64,000 nucleotides of DNA from Flaccisagitta enflata (GCA_965153355.1 OZ231126.1:63240001-63304000), one strand, 5' to 3'; counted from the first letter of the stretch, positions 14,346 to 26,755 are shown. Numbers and translations: made by a program. Notes: generated by a model from the sequence alone, not told the origin.

Positions 14346-15126
14346 AAATGAAATCTTAACATTACAGCCCCTGCCAGCTGTATCAAGGCCCCCGCGCATC
14401 AAGATACTGCCCCTGCCCACCCGGATCACCTCCCCCGCCCACCTGTAAGTGACCGATGTTGACCGTGTATCCGGCCTGGTTTTATTGTAGCTTATGTTTA
14501 TCTTAATTCACTCGCACGCCACAAGCGAAATGTTATCCTGCACCATTTTGACTGAACCGCTCGGATCAATCCCTCGGATCTCTTTGCCATCATGTAGGCC
14601 TACCCAATCAATGCGAGGCGGGACTAGCCCCCCGCCATCTAAAAATGCCCCCGGAAGGTAATCCGGAAGGTTCGTTATTGTAATGCTGAAAACAAATAAG
14701 ACTAGACAACAGTTGTTTCTGCTTTACATCCTTTTACCGCTTGACATGTGAATAATATAGAGGGACAGATGGACGGATTTAAACAGATATGAAGACATGG
14801 TATCAAAAGTAGCTCTCAAAACCTCCTGAAGACTTTCGTTTGATACGTGACATCCTCTCGGCTGAAAAAGTTCTAAAAACTGAAATTAAATCATTTTCCG
14901 CAGAGAAAGAAACGTAGACACTGCAATATGCAAATTAGCTCACCATCGGTTTGGGTTTAAGATGAATTCCTGTACTTTCATGAGAGGGTTTCTGTCTGTC
15001 TCTCATCTGAATCATTTATATCCGTCCATCATACATTCTTTTAAACGATTTCTATTGCTTCAAAAAAGCGGACAATCGCTCGGTTGGATTTTTCGTCCGT
15101 CGTAGTGATATCATCACGACTGGATG

Positions 15127-15946
15127 TATGACAGGTGGAACAACATCCCTCACAATACCCAAACTAAAATAAATGGAAGAGGGCCTTGTGAGCCCTCACT
15201 GACTAGTTACTACGCGCATCACTCCTAGTTTTCCATAAAACAGAATCTGAATAACATTCCCTCTCACTCTAACCCAAAAGAAGACTCCTTACCAAAGTAG
15301 TTAAGGGCTAATGTCTGTTTCCTTTGTTACCAAAATTCAACAACTCAACCCGAGGGTTACATTGTTAAGAAACCATACCCTTAGAGGATAGAATCGAGGT
15401 CAAGCTTAATGCGACCGCCGGACATTCCAATCCAAGGTACTGAGTAGTATGACAGGTGGAACAACATCCCTCACTATACCCAAACTAAAATAAATGGAAG
15501 AGGGCCTTGTGAGCCCTCACTGACTAGTTACTACGCGCATCACTCCTAGTTTTCCATAAAACAGAATCTGAATAACATTCCCTCTCACTCTAACCCAAAA
15601 GAAAACTCCTTACCAAAGTAGTTAAGGGCTAATGTCTGTTTCCTTTGTTACCAAAATTCAACAACTCAACCCGAGGGTTACATTGTTAAGAAACCATACC
15701 CTTAGAGGATAGAATCGAGGTCAAGCTTAATGCGACCGCCGGACATTCCAATCCAAGGTACTGAGTAGTATGACAGGTGGAACAACATCCCTCACTATAC
15801 CCAAACTAAAATAAATGGAAGAGGGCCTTGTGAGCCCTCACTGACTAGTTACTACGCGCATCACTCCTAGTTTTCCATAAAACAGAATCTGAATAACATT
15901 CCCTCTCACTCTAACCCAAAAGAAGACTCCTTACCAAAGTAGTTAT
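15127..15946 (+). repeat. Tandem array of a 321-bp unit, 2.55 copies
   Basis: GACAGGTGGAACAACATCCC recurs at 15130, 15451 and 15772, an exact 321-bp period. Copies differ at only a few bases (for example AAGAAGACTCC versus AAGAAAACTCC), so the duplication is recent. The last copy stops after about 175 bp. The array occupies the TA position where the right arm has a MITE. Confidence 0.93.
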
Positions 15947-16193
15947 GTTCAACATCAGTCGCTCTCGATGGGGGATACGCAGTGAACATTTTCATGCAAA
16001 AATAGTGCGGAGTCTGGGCCAACGTAATGCAAAAGATGGATGGATGGACCTATGGAGTGGAGTGATGAAAACATCTTAAAAAGAGTTCTTTGTATGTGAG
16101 GAAATAGAAATTCTCGGAATTGAGCCGTCTCCTTTTGTAGGTTCCATGAAATTGTATTTTATTTGTCTGTATCTCAGTCTATCGGTTTTTCCA

Positions 16194-16194
<1 letters not shown>

Positions 16195-16229
<35 letters not shown>

Positions 16230-16237
16230 GGTTCATT

Positions 16238-16304
<67 letters not shown>

Positions 16305-16445
16305 CTCTTCATTTTCATTTTCTTTTTCTTCTTCTTTTTCTTCTTCTTCTTCTCTCTCTCTTCTCTCTCTTCTTCACGAATTTCCACGCATTTTTCACGC
16401 AAACTTCGTCTCTCTATCTAGTCGCGCGTCGCGATCACATGATTT

Positions 16446-16508
<63 letters not shown>

Positions 16509-16618
16509 GTACGACCAATTGAGTTAAATGTCTTGCGAATGAGAATGCGAATGTCAAAATCTATCGCGCGAGAGAGACTTTATCGAGAGAGAGCGGAGAG
16601 AGAGAGAGAGAGAGAGAG

Positions 16619-16692
<74 letters not shown>
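16195..16692. repeat. Cluster of (CTGT)n, (CT)n and (AG)n arrays
   Basis: (CTGT)n 16195-16230, (CT)n 16240-16299 and 16450-16505, (AG)n 16600-16690. Right-arm counterparts at 57313-57700 differ in number and length. Confidence 0.92.
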
Positions 16693-16696
<4 letters not shown>

Positions 16697-16927
16697 CGCA
16701 AATGAGCAGACTCAATCAAATGCAGAGGATGATATCTCTAATCCTAAGCTGAATTCATTCCGATATTTCTAATCCTCTTAAATTCATTATTGGACCAAAA
16801 GCTTTCAAACGATCTCGATTGCAATGTTGATGGTATACATTCAGGAATTGCTCGACGCTCTCAAGGTGTATTTTTTTTTCAGTGAGATATTTTTTCCAAA
16901 TTCTTCTTGCGTTTCCAGCCCGTAGAA

Positions 16928-17025
16928 GCTGGTACTGTATTGATAGCTGGTACTTTATTGATAGCTGGTACTTTATTGATAGCTGGTACTTTATTGATAG
17001 CTGGTACTTTATTGATAGCTGGTAC
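16928..17025. repeat. VNTR of TTGATAGCTGGTACTTTA units
   Basis: Six copies of an 18-bp unit here, but only two to three in the right arm (57028-57072): a length difference between arms. Confidence 0.93.
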
Positions 17026-17074
17026 TTTTCCTCTTCATCACTTTCTTTTGCCTCTGTTCGTCTCATTCATTATC

Positions 17075-17365
17075 TCATCCGATCCATTTTCCCTTTATAT
17101 CTTCGTCTCTCTCTTTGTCTCTTCGAATCCATTTTGCCTTTACTTCTTTGTCTCTATCTTAATCTCTTCGTATCCATTGTGCCTTTATTTCTTAGTCTCT
17201 CTCTTTGTCTCTTTGGATCCATTTTGCCTTTATTGCTTTGTCTCTCTCTTTATCTCTTCGTATTCATTTTGCCCTTACTTCTTAGTCTCTCTCTTTTGTC
17301 TCTTTGGAATCATTTTGCCTTTATATATTTGTCTCTCTCTTTATCTCTTCGAATTCGGCTTGCCG
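17075..17365. repeat. Minisatellite of ~47-60-bp units
   Basis: TCTCTCTCTTTGTCTCTTCG followed by ATCCATTTTGCCTTTA recurs five to six times. Mirrored at 56650-56970. Confidence 0.9.
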
Positions 17366-17440
17366 TTTTCGTATCGACAGTCAAAGTCGATCTTAAAATG
17401 AGCCTTTGGGGACGCAAAAATTTATTACCGGTCAGAAAGG

Positions 17441-17443
<3 letters not shown>

Positions 17444-17526
<83 letters not shown>
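17444..17526. repeat. (AG)n microsatellite
   Basis: Pure run; the partner (CT)n at 56467-56554 is slightly different in length. Confidence 0.95.
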
Positions 17527-17529
<3 letters not shown>

Positions 17530-17731
17530 GAATATCATGGGATGGCATCGGAAAGGGCCCAGCGGGGAAGCCGGGAGAGGGCATTGGCCGATATGAAACT
17601 GACCCGAGGGGAAAAAAAAGGTCTCATGGCTTAAAACGGGAAGGATGGGGCATGCGAAGATGTGTGAAGTGCGGACGGGGAGGCGGCAGATAGGGAATGA
17701 CGAAGAGGTCATTGATACATTGAAATGGCCT

Positions 17732-17882
17732 TTTTAGTTGCGGACACGCAACTCTATAAGAGGCTTTGTCCGTCCGTTGGTTGGTCGGTTGGTCCGTGGT
17801 GATCGAGTTGAAAAGTGGGAAAACGCGCATTTCTGCCCCTGCCCACCCGTCCGCAACTGATGGCCGTGTATCCGGCCTTGTT
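17732..17882 (-). mobile_element. Family A element, left arm
   Basis: Hairpin AGTTGCGGACACGCAACT (17736-17753), (GTCC/GGTT) tract, CTGCCCCTGCCCACCCGTCC, then GGCCGTGTATCCGGCCTTGT. Its partner is at 56108-56262. Confidence 0.85.
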
Positions 17883-18428
17883 TTGACGCACAGAGCTTAA
17901 GCTGTCATGAATCCAATAGCTTTCTTAACTTCGAAACTGTCAGAGCGACGACAGATTATTTTTACAGCAGAGATTTAAAAATACATTCTAACGACTTGCC
18001 AATTCAAAGTGTTAGGTTTAGGCCGATCAGTCTGTTGGCTGACCTGAAGGCTAATACCATATTTTCTATGGTCCGTTCATAAGTCTGTCAGCTTATTTTC
18101 CTTTTTACTGACTTTGATGAAAAAAGAAAATAACAACCCACATAGATGCTCCCTCCCTCAACCCCCGAATCACTTTTTTTTTTAATGTCAACATTCCATC
18201 CGTTGAACACGTCACATATTTTTTCGTTGCGGTTATTGTACGATTGAATCTTGCCTCTAGATGAAAGAATGATTCACCTTAACATTTTCAACAGTGAGAA
18301 AGCTAGTAGATGAAGTAAACAGCAATTAAAAGGAAACGGGCATGTAAAAAGAAATTCAAGTGCAATGCGAGATTATCACCTGAGAAGCTGACACAACGAA
18401 AAAGAAAGAAGGGCTACAGCGACTTAAA

Positions 18429-18823
18429 CTAGTCATCCAAGGATCGCACATGGTCAGCGGTACCCGATGCCCTGCTGGGAGTAATCCAGTGGAGTGAGAG
18501 CAGGGCAGCGGCCCCAAAGGGCCGATATCCTCTAGAACACAGGGGGGAATTTCGAGACGTCCGTCCTTCAGTCTATCCTGAGGGGGCTCTAGATGGCTGA
18601 TATAGGCCACTGAAGGCATATTTGAGGGCTGGAGGGCATAATGGAGGCACGGAGGGCTGATTTGAGGTTTGGAGGGCTGGTTTTATGCTAGAAGGGCCGA
18701 CTGAAGGTCTGGAGGGCAGATTTGAGGTCTGGCGGGCAGTCTTGAGGCATGGGGGGGGGGGCTGATTTGAAGCTAAGAGGGCTGATTAAAGGCCTGGAGG
18801 GCCTGGAGGCCGCTGCCCAAAAA
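18429..18823 (-). mobile_element. Family B element defined by the empty site in the other arm
   Basis: In the right arm GCGACTTAAA joins an A-run and GCGGACGGAG directly. Here this element lies between, from CTAGTCATCCAAGGATCGCA to GAGGCCGCTGCCCAAA. It holds a GGCCCCAAAGGGCC hairpin, a GTAGAACACAGGGGG-type block and a minisatellite of GATTTGAGGTCTGGAGGGC-like units. It sits in an A/T run. Confidence 0.85.
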
Positions 18824-19544
18824 GCGGAGGGAGAAAGTGAGCAATGGGGCGTGAGACATGCGTTGATTCCAATGCGATTTCACGGATGATTTCGAGCGGG
18901 TCGCAACGCATCACTCACTCCAGAAACGGAGGGGCTAAAGCGTCGAGTTGAGGAAGAGAAGAAAGGGGCCCTGGCAAAAAAAGAAAGGGTTCCAGATGCA
19001 GTACGCTGCAGCGAAGACGGAGTAAAGGTCTCAAAGAAAGAGGAAGAGCGGTAGCGAAAAAAAGTGCATTGCAGTGGGAATGGATTTTGGGTTCAAAGTA
19101 AAATGGAAGAGTGCAGTCTGTTGGTTCAAAATGAAGGAGTGCAGTCTGTTGGTTCTAATTGTTCACTTCGCAACGCGTAACTTAATCGTCACCCATTGAA
19201 CTCGAGGTTTACTGAGCCACCCCCGGAAATCTGTCACCACTCCCACCCTAGCCGATCTATAATTATGTTCAGAGCCTAGTGTTTTTGTGGTGCTCTCTCT
19301 AGGCTCGACCAACTGTCGTTTTGCCATGTAGTGTTATAATCGCTTCATAACATATGGTCGAATATAAATTGAAATTGAATTAAAATAAAGCGGTTGAGGT
19401 CTAGCGCATCAAGCCATCATGTGGTATGTTACAGAATTCAATTACCGACGCTCGAAGCCTCGATCCTTCCTCCCTCTCTCCTTCCTCCCTCCGTCCCCCG
19501 CCGCGCTGGTGAGGACTTAGGATATGGAGTTGTTGCCTCCACGC

Positions 19545-19577
<33 letters not shown>

Positions 19578-19730
19578 AACTCTATCTAAAGGAGAAAGTT
19601 GACAGTTTACGTTGCAACGCGCGTGGGGCGAGATCACGAAGACACGGCCAAAGGTGTTGTCTGGGTTTCATTAATCAGTCTGGGTCAGTCTTCGTCACGA
19701 CGCCCGCACGCGATAGTCTGGGAGAGAGAG

Positions 19731-19731
19731 A

Positions 19732-19828
<97 letters not shown>

Positions 19829-19832
19829 AAAT

Positions 19833-19878
<46 letters not shown>

Positions 19879-19891
19879 CAAGAAAGCAAGA

Positions 19892-19954
<63 letters not shown>

Positions 19955-20043
19955 AAAGAAAGAAAGAAAGAAAGATGAAGGAAAGAAACAAACATGAAAA
20001 GAAAAGAAAGAAATTAAGACAGAAAGAGAAAATTAGAGAAGTA

Positions 20044-20137
<94 letters not shown>

Positions 20138-20160
20138 GTAAGAAAGAAAGAAAGACAGAC
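19731..20160. repeat. Compound array (AG)n, (GAAA)n, (GCAA)n, (GAAA)n, (GACA)n
   Basis: (AG)n to 19825, (GAAA)n, then (GCAA)n at about 19878-19952, (GAAA)n and (GACA)n 20078-20138. The right arm has a much longer (CTTT)n here without (GCAA)n. Confidence 0.92.
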
Positions 20161-20460
20161 AGACCAGATTATGAATAAGTAACACTTACTGTGAGACGAA
20201 AAGACAGAGAAGGAAAGACGAGGGAATGCACGAGGGAGTAAAATTGAATTGGTCACATAACGACGATGATACCGAAAGTGGAATGAACTTGATAGAGGAA
20301 AGAGACGAGAGACTGCATAAGGAGAGGCTGACATAAGAGCAGACGGAAGAAGCGACGGAAGCCGGAAGCGTCAGCGTGAGGTCTCTTAATTTTAGAGTTA
20401 CGTCGAAGTCGAATGGATGACGTCATTATTGAAATCGCAGATCAATTGTTTAACAGCATC

Positions 20461-20462
<2 letters not shown>

Positions 20463-20557
<95 letters not shown>
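20463..20557. repeat. (CT)n that replaces unique sequence of the other arm
   Basis: About 95 bp of pure (CT)n between ATCGAT and CCGCCGG. In the right arm the same borders enclose about 65 bp of mixed sequence (53266-53330). Confidence 0.9.
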
Positions 20558-20558
<1 letters not shown>

Positions 20559-20801
20559 CCGGTTCCATGACTGATGGTCCATTTCCCTCCCTTCCCATCA
20601 TCGAGACACGTGCATCAATTGGCAGTGACGTAACTCGCCGATTGTCATTTGTTGGTCGAGAAACGCGAGCGCAGTTCCGGTCAGGCGACTGACTTTTCTG
20701 CAAAGGAATACATTTCTGTATTGATAAGGTTTGAAAAAAGAACAGACAGACAGACAGTCAGACACAGACTCACACAGACACAGACACACAAACACATATA
20801 C

Positions 20802-21203
<402 letters not shown>

Positions 21204-21209
21204 GTAATG

Positions 21210-22060
21210 AAACAAGAAAAAATGAATACACTACTCAAAATGATAATCATAATAGCGTTGACCAAAATCTCGCGATAACCACTTCCAAAATTTATGCAAG
21301 TATACAAAGAACCTGCAATCGTGAACATTTGCTAGAAATTCCGTTGTTACTTTGTTTATCAGAATATAGCGGCCTCGGTTGCTAAAAAATTATTAAGAAA
21401 AAAATAGAAAAAAAAAATATCGTAAGAGGTTTCTTAAACAAAAGGTTTCGTCTTGCGCAACACCGAGTTTCAGTTATTTCCGAGAAATGCTAAATGAAAT
21501 GTCTGTGGTGTCATTTCTCAGAAAATAATCTACGTAATTCTTGTCTTCTGATAAACACAGTAGATGTCGTCTATACTTTGAAATACGGGGCACTCATATC
21601 CTAGATACCATTTGTGCAAATTAAATGAAACTGAGTTGGTCTTGTAGTTAACTTACTTGACTTTAGATTTATCAAGTTTGATTTATTCAAAAGTTCCAGG
21701 TTTGAATCTCAAACTGGTTTTGCAATTTAAGCAAAAAAAGAAAAAATGAAGCTTAAATTTTGCGAAAAAAAAGAAAAACTGATCCTAAAGCTTTATACTT
21801 CAAGTTTTTTCCTAAGGTAAGCCGTAGGGGGATACCATACCCCATACCCTATTGTCAACCCTTTCAGATCTATTCATTTCACCAGCAAAATATCAAACCT
21901 CTACTGTACTGATACTCAGGTTATGAGCTCCCCCGTATTTCCAAGTCTAGACAACATCAATCTTACTTATGAAAAAAAAGTGACACTGATTTCTGCTCTG
22001 ATTTTAGAAATCAAAAACTTAACCCAAAAATACATCAGTCTTTCCTGCAATCAATGAAGA
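21210..22060. other. No gene seen
   Basis: AT-rich unique sequence. TTTCTCAGAAAATAATCTACG and CCGAGAAATGC motifs hint at a small inverted repeat. It probably lies upstream of, or in an intron of, the exonuclease-like locus. Confidence 0.45.
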
Positions 22061-22061
22061 G

Positions 22062-22083
22062 ATGAATGACCAAGGACAAGATC

Positions 22084-22180
<97 letters not shown>

Positions 22181-22312
22181 TGCTTTCACTGATTCAAAAC
22201 AAAGGTTGCTTCTGTCGACTGTTCAAATGGGGCGCGCTGATATCCCAACTCCCGGTCGAGAAGGATTTACTTCATTTTTGGACATCAGCGATGATGATAT
22301 TGCAAACTTCGA
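22062..22312 (+). CDS. Possible polyglutamine exon upstream of the exonuclease-like exon
   Basis: An open frame starts ATGAATGACC, contains about 32 Gln from (CAA)n, then HAFTDSKQRLLLSTVQ and ends SFLDISDDDIANF before a good donor, GA/GTAAGC, in phase 2. That phase fits the acceptor at 23090 exactly (GA plus T makes Asp). The non-repeat part looks coding, but I do not recognise it. The frame is also open upstream of the ATG, so this may be an internal exon. Confidence 0.45.
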
Positions 22313-22872
22313 GTAAGCTTCTGTAAAAGTAGTTATCTATGCTAGACAGCGGCGTATTAGAGCCAAATATTTTCGGACCACATGCAATTGTGTCGTACCA
22401 TATGCTGTGACCCAGTAACTACTGCCTAAAAAAAGTTACTGAGAAAAAAAACATTTCTTGCTTTATTGTCAAACCGAATGTGTTTGTTTTGATAAGAAGT
22501 TTGGTTCTACGTTTTTAGATGCGTCCATCAGGAACGAATCTCTTTAAGAGGGTCTGTCCATCCATCTGTCAGTCCCTCCATCCGTCCATTATGCCTGTCC
22601 TAAAACCTCGTTTCTAGGTTGATTTTGACCACGGTGATCGACAAAGCGTTTTTTTTTTCAGAGCCTCTTTTGCTACTGTGCCGTTCCATCTGTCTGTTTG
22701 TCCATCTGTCTCTCAAATTCAATACACGCGGAGACACAGTCCGAACATATCGTTGCCCAGTCGGGCTTGTAACTACGTTTTTTGCCCATAAATTTATCAG
22801 TTCGTGCAGCCCCGTCTAATACGCCACTAAAACTAGATGAAGAGCAGCAGTGAACTAATTTATCCTTTAGAT

Positions 22873-23062
22873 TTTTAGTCGCGTGCACGGGACTCTACAA
22901 CTCGCTTTGTCCGTTGGTCGGTCGGTCGGTCACACTTTACTTTTTTTCTAAATTTTATTTCTTTGACCTCACTGCTCCTGCCCAAATGGTCTGGTGACCT
23001 CAAATATGGTCCCTGCCCATCCGCACGCGACTTCGGTAGCCGTGTATCCGGCCTTGTTTTTT
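22873..23062 (-). mobile_element. Family A element directly upstream of the exonuclease-like exon
   Basis: Hairpin AGTCGCGTGCACGGGACT (22877-22894), GTCGGTCGGTCGGTC tract, CTGCTCCTGCCCA, and end GCCGTGTATCCGGCCTTGTT. Confidence 0.75.
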
Positions 23063-23090
23063 TGAAAGAGAGAGAGAGAGATCTTTTCAG

Positions 23091-23445
23091 TATCCTCAAC
23101 GATTCGAGTCCGATTTACGCCGTCGCGTGTGAGACTCGACCAACAGATCGCAGCCGCTTCGAGTTGGTCTACGTCTGCTTAGTCGACGAGAGTTTGGAGG
23201 TCGTCTTTGCGGCTTCCATCGATCCGACGGCCTCCTTCCGAATCACTCAACGACGTCTGCGGCAATTTCTGCCGAAAAACGCGATTCTGGCCGGCCATTG
23301 CATCGGCGACGATCTGAGAGCTCTTCGGATGACGCATCATAACGTCATCGACACTTCTCTGTTTGGCTGTTTTGGCTTCGTGGATCCGCTCCTCGGCGAA
23401 GAAGAAGGCAGGACGAATATTATCGGAAGAATTCTTTGCATGATT
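23091..23445 (+). pseudogene. REXO-like DEDDh RNA exonuclease fragment, catalytic Asp missing
   Basis: After acceptor ATCTTTTCAG the frame reads ILNDSSPIYAVACETR, later FELVYVCLVDESLEVVF, then ILAGHCIGDDLRALRMTHHN and VIDTSLFG. This matches the order of the REXO1/REXO5-type exonuclease fold: Exo I strand, GHS-x-x-x-DL Exo II motif, then the VIDT strand. In this family Exo I is normally DCEM; here it is ACET, so the metal-binding Asp is replaced. The segment between Exo I and Exo II is shorter than usual and Exo III (H/D) is absent. No downstream exon was found; family A elements flank it on both sides. It may be a decayed gene, a captured fragment or a divergent paralogue. Confidence 0.5.
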
Positions 23446-23595
23446 TTTAGTCGCGTGCACGTGACTCTGCACCCCGCTTTAACCATCTGTCAGTCGCACT
23501 TTACTTTTTTTTAAGATTTTTTTTTTTGGACCTTACTTCTCCTGCCCAATTCCAAATGGTCAAATATGGCCCCTGCCCACCCGGCCTTATTTTGT
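23445..23595 (-). mobile_element. Family A element directly downstream of the exonuclease-like exon
   Basis: Hairpin AGTCGCGTGCACGTGACT (23449-23466), then CTTCTCCTGCCCA and CCCTGCCCACCCGGCCTTAT. Same orientation as the copy at 22873. Confidence 0.7.
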
Positions 23596-23774
23596 AATTT
23601 TCATACAGAAATGCCAAATGGTGACCTTACTTCTCATAGCCTGTCTCGTCTGATTCAAATCAAAGGACCTATTTCAGTGATATTTCTCTATCGTGGTTCC
23701 CTTTATTCACTCACACCACAAATTACATCAAGGAATTTGGTCATCTTCCAAATGAGGGCTGCATAACCTTTCTG

Positions 23775-24122
23775 ACAAAATAGACCAAAAATGACCAAAA
23801 TGACCCAAAAATGACCAAAAAAAATAGCCAAAAATGACCAAAAATGTCCAAAAATGACCAAAAATGACCAAAAATAATCAAAAATAGTCAAAAATAATCA
23901 AAAATAATCAAAAATTATCAAAAATGACCAAAAATGACCAAAAATGACCAAAATGACCAAAATGACCAAAAATGACCAAAAATGGCCAAAAATGACTAAA
24001 AGCAACCAATAATTCCCAAAAACAACAAGAAAACAGCTCAAGCAACTCCAAGAACGGCAAAAAACCACATAAAATGTTACGGACCGAAACGGACGGACGG
24101 ACGGACAGACGGACCGACAGGC
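23775..24122. mobile_element. Minisatellite CCAAAAATGA with a family A (GGAC)n tail
   Basis: About 22 copies of a 10-bp unit (TGACCAAAAA) run to 24000. They are followed by GGACCGAAACGGACGGACGG and GACCGACAGGCC. This matches a family A layout with an internal minisatellite. Confidence 0.65.
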
Positions 24123-24979
24123 CAAAATGATGTAAGAGATGAAAGATGAAGAGACCAAAAGAAAACCTTAAGAATTGCATCGAGAAATTTTCGCCTAAAA
24201 TACAAGGACCTATGCACACAGTCTATTATATATATACAGATGCCAGGAAGCATAAAGAAAAGTACAAATAGCAATGATATTATAAAAGGGACGATTGTCC
24301 TTTTGTTTTGTCCTTTTGTTTTGTCTTCATCCTTCATCCTACATGTAGCAATGACATTATAAAAGGGACAATTGTCCTTATGTTTTGTCTTCATCCTTCA
24401 TCTTCTCTGTCTCCCCTTTGCCCCCTTGCCCCCCCCCCCCTTTTTTTTCCACAATGTAACACTAATAGGCGTTTTTTGGAAAATTATTCAATATCAAATA
24501 CGTAAATATTACTACCTATTTCTGACTTCTTTTTGTCAAATTTCATCGTTATGCTAAAATCAATGTTATCCGTCAGCTCTTTTCTCTTTTATCCTTAGTT
24601 TACCAAGAAATGTAAAAGAACTAAGCACTAAAATATATTCCTCCAGACTCAGAAGCAACGGCACAAAATTTGGTTGAATAATGAAACGTGAAAAGCGTAC
24701 AATTTGGAATAGAGTATCAAATGCCATAGCCCAAATATATCATATGCGTTAAAAAGCTTCACCAAAACCGGATCCAAATATCAAATGGCGGTTTGTAAGA
24801 TTATCTGAAACTTGACCAAAATTTCGGAAAAATCATTGATTCACACTAATAGAACAATCAACGATTCATTCATGTTGACCAGGTTTCAGAATATAAGCAA
24901 TTGCTTTTCAAATGTATTGTGACGACCACTAGTCGGAGCTTTCCTTGTTGTTGACCTGTGAAGAAAAAAGAACGATAAT
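24123..24979. other. No gene seen
   Basis: AT-rich. A direct repeat of AAAAGGGACxATTGTCCTTxTG with TTTTGTCTTCATCCTTCATC occurs at 24284-24341 and 24360-24400. Confidence 0.5.
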
Positions 24980-25160
24980 GCCCATTTTACCAAAATAATA
25001 TAACAGTAAAAACAAGGCCAAGAAGGCCAATATGGTGCGACGTTTGGATGGTCGAACGAATGCGTTATCGACCGACCAACCAACCGACCGACCAACCGAC
25101 CGACCATTCGAACAACTGACAGAGCCAGTTATTGAGGTGCTTTGTCGCACCTAAAGAATT
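24980..25160 (+). mobile_element. Family A relative with AGGTGC stem
   Basis: A (CCGA/CCAA) tract (25068-25106) is followed by AGGTGCTTTGTCGCACCT (25135-25152) and AAAG. The stem AGGTGC/GCACCT differs from other copies but still pairs. Confidence 0.55.
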
Positions 25161-25478
25161 ACGGTACCCATTTTACCGAAACGATACAACGATAAAAACA
25201 GATGATACCCATTTCACCAAAATACTCAGGTTTGAGTCTCAAAACATGGCCTCAAGGGTGAAATTTGGGCCTCGAGGTTGGCTCGAATTCATCTTGAAGA
25301 AGTTTTCTGCTCGTGTGAGACATGTGGACTTGGTTACATTGGCTCCTCCGCACTTTTCCCCTCTGCACAGAACATGCATCAATTTTCATTCACTTTACAC
25401 TTAATGTGACATTCGCATTTATAAAGGTCGCTCGCTCAGTTCATTTGCTGGCAGACTCACGTTGGCTCCCTCGCACTT

Positions 25479-26165
25479 TTTGGGCAGCGGCCCCGGGGGG
25501 TCGATGACCTATGGTTCCACACAGGGCAATTTTTCCGATCTGATGTCAGTGTCCACCCCCCCCCAAAGCCCCAAATCAGGCCTCTCAGACCTCAAAGCAG
25601 GCCTCTCAGACCTCAAATCAGGCCCCTCCGACCCCAAATCAGGCCTCTCAGACCCCAAATCAGGCTTTTCAGACCCCAAATCAGGCTTTTCAGACCCCAA
25701 ATCAGGTCTCTCAGACCTCAAAGCAGGCCTCTAAGACCTCAAATCCGGCCTATTAGACCCCAAATCAGGCCTCTGAGACCTCAAATCAGGCCTCTCAGAC
25801 CCCCAATCAGGCCTCTCGGATTCAAAATCAGGCCTCCCAGACCCCAAATCAGGCCTCTCAAACTATAAAACAAGCGTCTGGGATCCCAAATCAGGCCTCT
25901 CAGACCCCAAATCAGGCCTGATCAGGCCTCTCAGACCTCTTTTCAAGCTTCTTAAGCCTTAACTCAGGCCTCCCGGACCTCTTATCAGGCCTCTCACACC
26001 CCAGATCAGACCTTATGGACCCCAGATCAGACCTCTCAGACCCAAGATCATGCCTCCCAAAACAAAATTGCCCCGTGTGGAATCATAGGTCATCGACCCC
26101 TCCGCTGCCCCATTACCTCAACACTACAATACTAAATGATATCAATGGGGCATCGGGAACCGCTG
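25479..26165 (+). mobile_element. Family B element with 22-bp minisatellite
   Basis: Starts TTTGGGCAGCGGCCCCGGGG. Units of the type CAGGCCTCTCAGACCCCAAAT run from 25563 to about 26060. The far end has ATCATAGGTCATCGACCCCT and CGGGAACCGCTGA. A ~95-bp direct repeat flanks it (25364-25455 and 26188-26285). Confidence 0.75.
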
Positions 26166-26289
26166 AACATAATGACGCTTGAGCGGCCTGTTCCCTCTGC
26201 ACAGAACATGCATCAATTTTCATTCACTTCACGTTTAAAGTGACATTCGCGTTTATAAAGGTCGCTCGCTCAGTTCATTTGCTGACCAC

Positions 26290-26755
26290 TCACTCTGCTC
26301 TCTCAGCTCCTTCCGCTGCTTCCGCTCCCTCCCCTCCTTCCACTCCCTCCACTCCCTCCGCTCCCTTGCTCTTCCGCTGCTTCCGCTCCCTCTGCTCCCT
26401 CCGCTCCTTCCACTCCCTCCGCTCCTTCCGCTCCTTCCACTCCCTCTGCTCCTTCCGCTCCTTCCACTCCCTCTGCTCCTTCCGCTCCTTCCACTCCCTC
26501 TGCTCCCTCCGCTCCTTCCACTCCCTCTGCTCCCTCCGCTCCTTCCACTCCCTCTGCTCCTTCCGCTCCTTCCACTCCCTCTGCTCCCTCAGCTCCTTCC
26601 ACTCCCTCTGCTCCTTCCGCTCCTTCCACCCCCTCAGCTCCCTCCGCTCCTTCCACTCCCCCTGCTCCTTCCGCCCCTTCCACTCCCTCCACTCCCTCCG
26701 CTTCCTCCACTCCCTCGCTCCCTCTGCTCATTCCATTCCCTCCGCTCCCTCGCGG
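26290..26755. repeat. Minisatellite CTCCTTCCACTCCCTCTG
   Basis: About 25 related units of TCCGCTCCTTCCACTCCCTC type immediately downstream of the main gene's stop codon. It reads as open frames on both strands only because the unit is a multiple of three. Confidence 0.93.

Noticed and set aside
16882-17634. 250-codon open frame with repeated SWYFID
   Set aside because: It is made of the 18-bp VNTR, a minisatellite and (AG)n. Copy number differs between arms (six versus two to three) and there is no recognisable domain.
23775-24000. Regular 10-bp repeats as a CRISPR-like array
   Set aside because: Units are contiguous with no spacers, and the genome is eukaryotic with introns. It is a minisatellite.
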